Source of the DNA: Tetrastigma voinierianum
Lineage: Eukaryota > Streptophyta > Magnoliopsida > Vitales > Vitaceae
Assembly: GCA_016808115.1 (NCBI GenBank)
Contig: JAEQBH010004428.1
Location: 62,001-126,000, forward strand
DNA: 64,000 bases
Direction of reading: 5' to 3'
Shown here: positions 56,229-64,000 of the stretch, piece after piece
Layout: each line of letters begins with the position of its first letter
Numbering within the stretch: position 1 is the first letter of the stretch
Made by a program: the position numbers and the translations under genes
The notes under the pieces: model-generated
Told to the model about the DNA's origin: nothing
What the model saw: only the letters and a program-made list of their open reading frames with translations
Database searches by the model: none

Positions 56229-57574
56229 AGAGGCTCAAAATTTTACTATCACTGAAATCGGGTTACATAGGAGGGTATTTGTCACTCCCCGATTCCCGGT
56301 CCGACCCGATTAGCGAATCCGAACCGGTTTCGGGCAACCATACTCGGGACTCTTTTACTTTTTTTTTTTTTTCAGAGCTTAACTTATACCTGTGGCATAC
56401 AAACAATTTTTGTATTAACAAAAAAAAAATCATTTACATATACAAAGGGACTACCACCGGAGTGGTATCCATTAAAATCTATACACATATGTTAAGTCCC
56501 ATTTTCTTATACAATTACATATACATGTACATATCTAATACAAACATCGTGAGATCGCGGGAATAAGGTCGGGTGAGCACCTATCTTCGATGGCTAGCAT
56601 CAGCCGGGTGTGGAATGTCCTGGCCCCTTTATCTCCTTCAATACCTACACGGATTGAACACCGTATGTTTTTACGCTTAGTGGGAACATATAGACAGTAA
56701 CGACCAATAACAATAATCATCGTCACTATCTTTTGACATTTACTTTTCCTTATGCATTTAACGAAGCCTATTCTTATGTGACTTCTCACTCATATCATAT
56801 TATACATGTAGATTTTATCCTTTTTAGATTCAATATCATTATCTTATTCGTATTACTTCCATGTGTCATGTCTTTACAATTTCCAATCCATATCTTCTAC
56901 ATGTATGGCATATCATATCATATTCAAACAAACTTATACATATACAAAGGCAAATCGAACTTATCAAGTCGTATTATCACATACAAGAGTCAAATCGCAT
57001 TAATACCAATACATATTAGACTCATATCATTATCATGGACGAAGGCATTAATCAAATCCCCTTTTTGCAATTACGTTTCATGATCTGGGATGCCCGTTTA
57101 GTTCTTTTAGTTCTCGCTTTATCAAATTTCATTTTCTCCAGCGTCGCACCCGAATCCCCACTGAATCTCGGTTGATGGATCCAAGCTGAGCCCGGTTTAC
57201 TCCGACATTTTAATCAAAAAACATTTTGTTTCGCTTTATTTAATTTTAGTTTTCAGTGTCAAGACCCAACCCGACTTCAACTTTGCATGGACCAAGCCGG
57301 AGCCCTATTAATTCCGACATTTTCAATTATCTTCCCAAAACATTTTGTTTGTGTTATTCCATTTTAAACTTTTTAATTACACGAAAGCACCTCTTTTCGG
57401 GCAATTCCATAATCATTTACAAAATAATACCTTTTTACTATGTATGTATAATGTAAAAGATACTTAAATTTTCAGCACTGCTTGCTCGCTTTCTATTTCA
57501 GGCTCGCCATATGGTTATGAATCTTGACATCCACGACATTCAAATTTCTGGTAAACTCGTCCCGTTTGTCATTT

Positions 57575-58145
57575 TGAGTAAATGTGGTTTCACACTCACG
57601 TATTACCATTTCACATATGGCTATAGAATTCGACATTCACGCATGTGATTCAAATGGTGAATCCCGTCCTGCTTGTCATTCAAGAGCAATGTGGTTTCCA
57701 TTTAACAATTTTCATTTCACATATGGTTATAGAATCGACATTCACGGCATTCGCTTGGTGAATCCTGTCCTATTTGTCATTCAGTAGCAATGTGATTTCC
57801 ATTTAACACCTTACTATTTCACATATGGCTATAGAATCTTTCGACATTCACGGTGAGATCTAACTGCGAATCCTGCATCGCTTCATTATTCAAGAGTACG
57901 TGATTTCCATTCAGTAGCAATGTGATTTCCATTTAACAATTACCATTTCACATATGGCTATAGAATTCGACATTCACTACGATTCGGGGCTTGGTAACCC
58001 GCCCCGTTTGTCATTCAAGAGCAATGTATTTCCCAATCAATATTACCGCCTCACATATAACTATAGAAGTTTACATTCACGATGTATTCGCCAGGAATCC
58101 CGTCCCGTCTCGCATTCAAGAGCAAATGTGATTTCGCATTAGACA
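57575..58145. repeat. Tandem array 1 of copy iii, unit about 120 bp
   Basis: About five units around 'ccatttcacatatggctatagaattcgacattcacg' and 'gtttgtcattcaagagcaatg', more degenerate toward the right. Confidence 0.85.
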
Positions 58146-58249
58146 AATACAGTTACCTCTACGACGACTGGGCTTAGAATCCCGCTGTCGCCATTCAATG
58201 ATACATTTCAAATCAATTCTACTTTTGCGCAGAATTACGCTTATCGTTC

Positions 58250-58620
58250 AAATACATGCACACATGCATACGTGTGACAGACATTTCGAATAACAATCAT
58301 TCAAATCAATATATATATATATATATATATATTTTACAATTAGCATTCATAACCGATCACAATCGCATTTTGTCTTCATATCATTTATGTATGACAAACA
58401 TTTCAAATAACAATCATTCAAATCAATATATATATTACTTATATTTATATTTTACAATTAGTATTCATAACCGATCACACCGTATTTTGTCTTCATATCA
58501 TTATGTATGACAAACATTTAAATAACAATTATTCAAATCAATATATATGGTGCTTATATATATATATATATATATTTCACAATTAGCATTCATAACCGAT
58601 CATAATCACATTTAATTCCA
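58250..58620. repeat. Tandem array 2 of copy iii, unit about 125 bp
   Basis: Three units of 'gacaaacatttcaaataacaatcattcaaatcaatatat' plus 'acaattagcattcataaccgatca', each with a variable AT-dinucleotide tract. Confidence 0.9.
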
Positions 58621-58654
58621 ATATCACTTTCAGATATCTTTCAAAGATATACCT

Positions 58655-59100
58655 AAATCATGTACTCATTTCAATATATTCATTCATATACTCATTTACG
58701 TATACTGCTTATATACTGCTCACGTATAATCTACTATGTATGCTCATTCATATATTCACCTCACGTACTCATTCCTATACTCATTCATGTGTACTCATTC
58801 ATATACCCATTTACGTATACTCATTCATATATTCACTCACGTATACTCATTCATATACTAATTTACATATTCAATCATGTGCTCATTTCATATACTCATT
58901 CACGTGTACTCATTCATATGCTCATTTACGTATACTCATTCATATACTAATTTACATATTCAATCATGTGCTCATTTCATATACTCATTCACGTGTACTC
59001 ATTCATATGCCCATTTACGTGATACCCATTCATGCTTCCTTCCACTAAGACACCCAACAATCATGTGCTCATTTCATATACTCATTCATATATTCTTGTC
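58655..59100. repeat. Tandem array 3 of copy iii, short units
   Basis: Irregular units of 10-25 bp ('tcattcatatactcatttacgta'), with a larger ~115-bp duplication visible at 58,860-59,010. The overlapping plus-strand ORFs full of Ile-Tyr-Ser-His are translations of this repeat. Confidence 0.9.
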
Positions 59101-60160
59101 CCTCAATGATTCTATTTTTCTTAGAAATTGGAATCAATCCAATCGATCATCCAAAATAAAGGTGGCATTTTCTACAACTAGTCAATTTACCGACATGATT
59201 AGGACAAATATGTGTATTACTCATTTTTCCGACTTAAATCCTCATGTTCGATTAATTGTATCTTTCGTATTCTTTTAAAGCTAAGGTGCTAATGGTTCAT
59301 TCCAACTGGAATCACCCAATTCGGAGCACCGAAACTCGTTACGTCCTAGGCATCCGGGACTACTCTATGTTCAAACTGATGCAGAATTTGACTTGAACAT
59401 GGCCCCACTTTGAGTGAATTTTTGAGCCACTTAGAGTCAGGAACATTCGATGTCTATTTATTTGCTTGATCTTCATTGAAGTTCATTTCACCTGGCCATA
59501 CTTAAATCACCAAATCGAATAATAAATGATAGCTATGGCCAAAATACGAAACCAATGAATCAAAGGGTGAACGCAGGTGTACCTAAGACAACTCTTAACG
59601 TGTACCGCACACATTGGGTTCTGAGGGTGTACCGCACACTTTCAAGGTGTACTGGCATGTCCCCCGAAATGCTGAATGTGTATTTTCTCCCATTTTTCCA
59701 TATTTTGATACCCATTCAACCCTATACTCCATAAACACCCTAAACCATTCCAAATTCATCTTATAATCTCTATTTTTACTCAATTTTTCTTTTCAATTTC
59801 ATATCTTTCTTCAAAATTCTTCGAATTCCTCCAAAAATCAGGCTCAATAAGCGGCTATAACCCATACACAAACCAAACATGATGTTTAGTTAGGGTTTAT
59901 TCTAAACCCTAACTCAAAGACTCTCAATTAACCATGAATCCAACCTAAAAGAGAGGATTCCATAACCATCTTGTGCCATATGGGGTTCTACCCACCTTAC
60001 TTTCCATAATCTTAAGTTAAGATGAAACCCCAAGAAACCCCATGTTCGGGGACAAACTACTAACCAAATCTCAGCATGGAAATTCATACATAATCTCATG
60101 TAATCCATAATCAAGGTTAGTTTCCCATACAAAAATCCAAAGTTCCATACCTTGTTGGCT
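59101..60160. other. Non-coding part of copy iii
   Basis: No gene. Includes the motif shared with copy ii (59,308) and a duplicated 'gtgtaccgcacac' at 59,598/59,628. Confidence 0.4.
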
Positions 60161-60939
60161 TGATCTGGCTCCTCCATCTTCTTTCCTTCCTCTTCTTTCT
60201 CTCCTTTTCGCTTCCTCCCCTCTCTACGGCTTTCTTGGTAGTCCCCTCCTCCAAAATGAGACCAAATTTGTCATTAAATTCCATGTTAGCAGCTAAGGCC
60301 ATGTTTAGCCCTCCAAAAACCCATTTTTGGGTTAAGTTTCATTAATTGCCTCTTAGTCCTCCATCTCGCCATTTGTATTTCAATTTCCTTTATTGTAGTA
60401 TTAGTTCTAATCTTCTAGAATTATAACTTACAATTCCTATTATTTATACTTTGGCCTCAAATCTGTCAAATTATGACTTTTAAGCCCCTCTTTTGGACAA
60501 TTTACATATTTGTCCCGTGTCTTTAAAATTTCCTGGTTCTCGCTTCCGCTGTTTCCTCGTGATTTAACTCACGAAACATTCAAATTTAAAGCTCACAGTA
60601 CTCTAAACAAGCTTCCCGAAAAACCACCAGTATATTGGGCGTACATAAAGATTTTTATAATAACTTTAGATATGACCAAATTACAAAAATACATCTATAC
60701 AATAAACATACCATACCGTACTGTAGGGACTTCACCTCGCACCCTAACCTATTATTTCGTCCCCCCTAAAAAAAGAGGATATGCATGAAGAGTAAATGCC
60801 TGAGCTAGTTTGCCCTGCTCTTTTAGCCTCAATATGAGCCATATGCCACAACAATCTTAACCTTGACGAATATTCACCTTTTTGAAAATACCAACCATGG
60901 CTTGAAACTTCACCTGAGGCAATGGGTCGGGGCATCTTC

Positions 60940-61559
60940 CATCTAGCATCTGGAGATATTAATCAAGTCCAAGCAGTGCTTGAACTTTTCCATGGTAACA
61001 AGCTTTGTTAACATGTCTATTGCATTCTTAGAAGTATGAATCTCCTCAAACAATAATCTCACCGTAATATAATCAACTCCCTGATCTTGTGAAATCTCAC
61101 ATCTATGTGTTTGATCCTTGCAATATACACATGGTTCTTTGCCAAAAATACGACATTCTGGCTGTCACAATGCAACTAAACTCCCTTTGCAATAACACGT
61201 AACTCCTTAACCTCAACTGCAGACGCCATAATGCTACCCTGCAGCCTTAGCTATCGCCATATACCGACTTAATGATAGATAATGCAAACTAGAGGACTGC
61301 ATTCATAAACTTCAAACAACAGGTCCTCCACTAAGAAAGTGGACACATAACCCATGGTGTATCTCCCATCATCCAATCCTCGCATAATTTACATCCACAT
61401 AGCCCACAACCGAAGGATCACTCTACTGTCTATTGAACATGATTCCATAGTCTATAGTACCCTTCAAGTATATGAAGATCCACTTGATTGCATCCCAGTG
61501 TGCTTGTCCTAGATTCAAAATCTAACTTTCTTACCGCTCTAACAACCTATGCCGAATCT
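60940..61559 (-). pseudogene. Copia RNase H and pol C-terminus
   Basis: LHCDSQNVVFLAKN (61,132-61,177) and RIKHIDVRFHKIREL (61,085-61,130) are the conserved end of copia RNase H. NAIDMLTKLVTMEKFKHCLD (60,965-61,030) is the usual pol tail. Frame breaks upstream. A further 60-codon minus-strand frame (60,744-60,935) follows the tail and may be trailing non-coding sequence. Confidence 0.8.
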
Positions 61560-62280
61560 GGTCTTGTACAAACCATGGCCTACATCAAGCACCCCACTGC
61601 ACTTGCATATGGGAACTTTGACATGTCATAAACATCATCATCATTTGTCTTGAGGCACTGTGTAGTAGACAACTTGAAATGATTTTCTGATAGTAAGACT
61701 TACTTGTTTTGCAGAAGCCCTCCATGCTAAACCTCTCCAACACCTTCCCAACATAGCCACTCTAAGAAAACCATAATCTCCCTAAAGCCCTGTCTCTGCG
61801 AATCTCCATCCCAAGAAGCTTCTTAGCCACGCCTAAGTCCTTCATGTGGAATTCTCTGCTCAACAAGGCCTTCAGCTTGTTAACCCCGATCATAGTCACA
61901 GTAATCAACATATCATCCACATAACAGTCCTACTCACATCTTTTATAGCCACTCAATCAGCATAGAGTCAAATCTCTCGGGACTTTGCCTCGAGGGTGTT
62001 TCCCTCTCAACCCACAGAGTGATTTTTGTAATTTACAAACCAAGTACTCCTATCCATGTAGGGTGAACCCTTCTAACTGTACCATGTAGACCGTCTCCTC
62101 CAATTCACCATGAAGGAAGGTTGTCTTTACATCCATTTGCTCCAACTCCATATTAAAATATGCTACTAGACCCAACACTGTTCTAATAGAGATGTGTCTA
62201 ACCAATAGAGAAAATATCTCATCATAGTCAACCCCTTGCTTCTATGAGTAGCCCTTTTCTAATAGGCGAGCCTTACACTT
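61560..62280 (-). pseudogene. Copia reverse transcriptase
   Basis: Minus strand: KARLLEKGYS then GVDYDEIFSLL (62,200-62,278), MELEQMDVKTTFLHGELEE (62,100-62,160; first catalytic Asp), YLVCKLQKSLCGL (62,000-62,050), and YVDDMLIT at 61,900-61,923 with both active-site Asp. NKLKALLSREFHMKDLG then LGMEIRRDRA follow (61,790-61,885). Active-site residues are intact, but single-base changes introduce stops (for example after the LHG block), and about 60 bp before YVDDML is lost. Confidence 0.88.
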
Positions 62281-62679
62281 TTCATCCTCCTTTCGAAACT
62301 GCTTTTCTTCCTTTGCATCTGACTTTCACTAATATCTCTCTTCCCTTCGAAGTTCCACATACTCCATTTTGTTCTATGTAGAGATCGTGTGATTCTCCTT
62401 CATACACCCCATCCATATACCTTTCTTCAAGCTGTGTACTACCTCCTGAAGGTAGTAGGATCCTCACTATTAGTAATTAAATTTGATAAGAAACCAACCT
62501 CAAAAGTATAATTCGGAGTATGTCATAGTGCAATTTTGTAACTGCGTGTGGATATACCGTAATGTCGGTTGTTCTTTCGGAATTATATCTCCCTACATTA
62601 GTCTCTAGCTCCACCGTACTACCTGCTCACATCAATACCACAATTTTCTGGGAGCCCTGCTTTCTTCTTTTCTAAGTAT

Positions 62680-63600
62680 TTTGTAACATGGATTTCTGAT
62701 CAAAAATCACATCTCTACTAATCACCACCTTGTTTGCCTTTGGATCCCACAGCTTCAAGCCTTTTACCCATTTTCTAATATCCCAGAAAAATGCATTGTC
62801 TAGACTTTGAATCAAGCTTCGATCTCTCATCTCCAACAATGTGTGCATTGGTTGGACATCTGAACACTCTCAACCCCAAGTAGTTTACCTCATTACATGT
62901 TTATACCTCCTCTAAAACTTTCCCATCTAATGCTGCTCTTGGTGACTTATTGATCAAGTAGCATGCCATACTCACTACCTTTGCCCAAAATTTCTTTTTA
63001 ACCTTGGATTCAATCTGGTACACCGAGTTTTTTGAATGATAGATCTATTCATTCTCTTTGCCACACCATTCTATTGTGGATTCCTCCTAACTGTGAAGTG
63101 TCTCTTAATCCCATGATGCTCAAGCATAATCTCTACAAATCTTTAGTTTGTGTATTTTGTATCATTATTTTATCTAAGGTATTTGATCTTTCTCCTCGTC
63201 GCTTTCCACTTTCCACTTTCCACAACTTAAATTTGACAAACGCCTTGACTTGTGCCACATGAAGTACACTCCAAACTTTCTATGAGTAGTCATCAATATA
63301 ACCTTACAAAATATATACTACCCTCTAGGATGTTGTCCGTACTAGTCCCCAAACAATGTATGAACATAATCGTTGAAACTCCCTCTGTCTCAGGTGTGGT
63401 TGTCTTGGAATTGCACTTATTCTTTTTCCTAAGAACATACTGCTGGTAAACCTCAAGCTTGCATGTTTGGATACCCTTCAATAGTTTTTCTTATGAAGTT
63501 TTATCATCCTACGCCTCACCCATATGTCCTAACTACATATGCCATAAGGTTGTATTGTCTAACTCAAGCTCTAGCCGATTATAAATACTCCACTCCCAAT
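62680..63600 (-). pseudogene. Copia GAG-pre-integrase and integrase
   Basis: LWHM-LGHM (63,521-63,544, with a stop between) marks the His-Cys zinc region. IDDYS-KVW (63,271-63,297) gives the first Asp block, IKRHFTV-like sequence (63,105) and NGVAKRMNRSII (63,035-63,070) the block before the Glu, and DPKANKVVISRDVIFD (62,710-62,760) the conserved C-terminal stretch. Several stops and frame changes. Role: insertion of the element's cDNA. Confidence 0.8.
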
Positions 63601-63699
63601 CAGGTGACTAATCGCCAGATATTTACTACGCCTTCCTCGCCTCCCCTTCACTCAATTTCTCATCATGACACCTTGCTCACCTTCATTAATTCATTGCGT

Positions 63700-63915
63700 A
63701 TTTGTAATTAAACTCATTACCGCGAAGTCCCAATGAAATTCAAATTCTTCCTCATATTCTTAACTCGATATTCTCTTATTCCAACAACCCCGCATGCAAA
63801 GATCATTACCCATCGACAACTGTAATTTACTAATGCAGGGCACAAACTAGTCTTTATTCAACGTCATATGATAAGAACAAGCCAAATCCATAATCCAAGA
63901 ATTCGTTAGATGATC
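63700..63915 (-). pseudogene. Copia aspartic protease remnant
   Basis: Minus-strand 63,862-63,897 encodes WIMDLACSYHMT, aligned with WILDSGCSYHMT of copia proteases. The catalytic Asp-Ser-Gly is changed to Asp-Leu-Ala. A stop follows five codons on, and a later SLGTSR-like segment near 63,735 is frame-shifted. Inactive. Confidence 0.7.
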
Positions 63916-64000
63916 TGAACTGAATGAAATTGAAAGCATATCACCATCACCGCCTTCAGCTCCTCATTCTACCACATTCAGAATTTCATAAACCCTCTCC

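Larger units (their letters stand above)
56281..60720 (-). repeat. Long LTR-like repeat, copy iii
   Basis: Starts TGTCACTCCCCGATTCCC, minus-strand end ...GGGGAGTGACA. Related in organisation to copies i and ii: the same start type, a 'tggaatcacccaattcgg' stretch (59,308), and a closing CT-rich run (60,175-60,225) followed by about 500 bp. It has a different internal content, with three consecutive tandem arrays. The right end and target duplication are not determined. No coding domain. Confidence 0.5.
60761..64000 (-). mobile_element. Ty1/copia retrotransposon (Tork-like), pol part, runs off window
   Basis: On the minus strand the order is protease, integrase, RT, RNase H, the copia order. 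The short motifs resemble the Tnt1/Tork group as I remember it. Gag and the 5' LTR would lie beyond 64,000. A tentative polypurine tract (tttagggggg, 60,761-60,770) follows pol, but I cannot find the 3' LTR start (no TG directly after), so the left edge is uncertain. Confidence 0.8.

Noticed and set aside
58660..59278. Three overlapping plus-strand ORFs of 96-133 codons
   Set aside because: They are all translations of a short tandem repeat; overlapping frames give the same Tyr-Ser-His pattern.
1..64000. tRNA or rRNA genes, endogenous pararetrovirus
   Set aside because: No cloverleaf with A/B boxes, rRNA core or pararetroviral movement/coat protein motif was seen. All RT and integrase domains fit Ty3/gypsy or Ty1/copia retrotransposons.

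Overview
This window looks like a repeat-dense, probably heterochromatic stretch of a higher-plant genome, most likely a eudicot. The species cannot be told from the sequence. I see no rRNA, tRNA, CRISPR array or bacterial-type operon, and no host gene I can name. Almost every recognisable feature is a decayed transposable element, many nested in one another. The coding tracts are full of stops, frameshifts and small indels, so nearly all coding calls are pseudogenes.

Layout. (1) 1-20,532: two copies (A and B) of a Ty3/gypsy Tat-lineage (Retand-like) retrotransposon in head-to-tail order, sharing the LTR at 8,414-9,070. B reads LTR, primer site, gag, protease, RT, RNase H, integrase, a 62-bp tandem array, a long antisense ORF on the minus strand, polypurine tract, and a duplicated 3' LTR. 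A is cut by the window start inside the protease region. (2) 20,533-28,500: AT-rich DNA with a (TA)n tract, a 1.9-2.5 kb sequence present twice (21,518 and 25,418), a MITE-like element, a flush-cut scrap of Tat LTR, and a short unidentified ORF after promoter-like DNA. (3) 28,500-38,573: a third Tat-related element (C), in reverse orientation, keeping an LTR and the 'antisense' ORF. That ORF is split by a 5.5-kb Athila-type, pol-less LTR element (31,502-37,010) with a matching 5-bp target-site duplication. (4) 38,971-41,130: part of a long LTR-like repeat. (5) 41,560-43,484: two Athila-type LTRs facing each other. (6) 44,378-45,008: a small hAT-like element. (7) 45,807-56,220: a 10.4-kb hAT transposon with terminal inverted repeats, an 8-bp target duplication (one mismatch) and a dead transposase gene. 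It is interrupted by a 5-kb solo-LTR-like insertion that itself contains another. (8) 56,281-60,720: another long LTR-like repeat with three consecutive tandem arrays. (9) 60,761-64,000: a minus-strand Ty1/copia (Tork-like) pol pseudogene running off the window end.

How the parts relate. The most distinctive system is in the Tat elements. A large ORF opposite to gag-pol lies in the 3' part, with a TATA-like box upstream on its own strand in all three copies. In A and B a 62-bp tandem array sits where the sense pol and antisense ORF reading frames converge. Other points for follow-up are a conserved terminal hairpin in the Athila-type LTRs and a five-fold intron-exon duplication at the 3' end of the hAT transposase gene.
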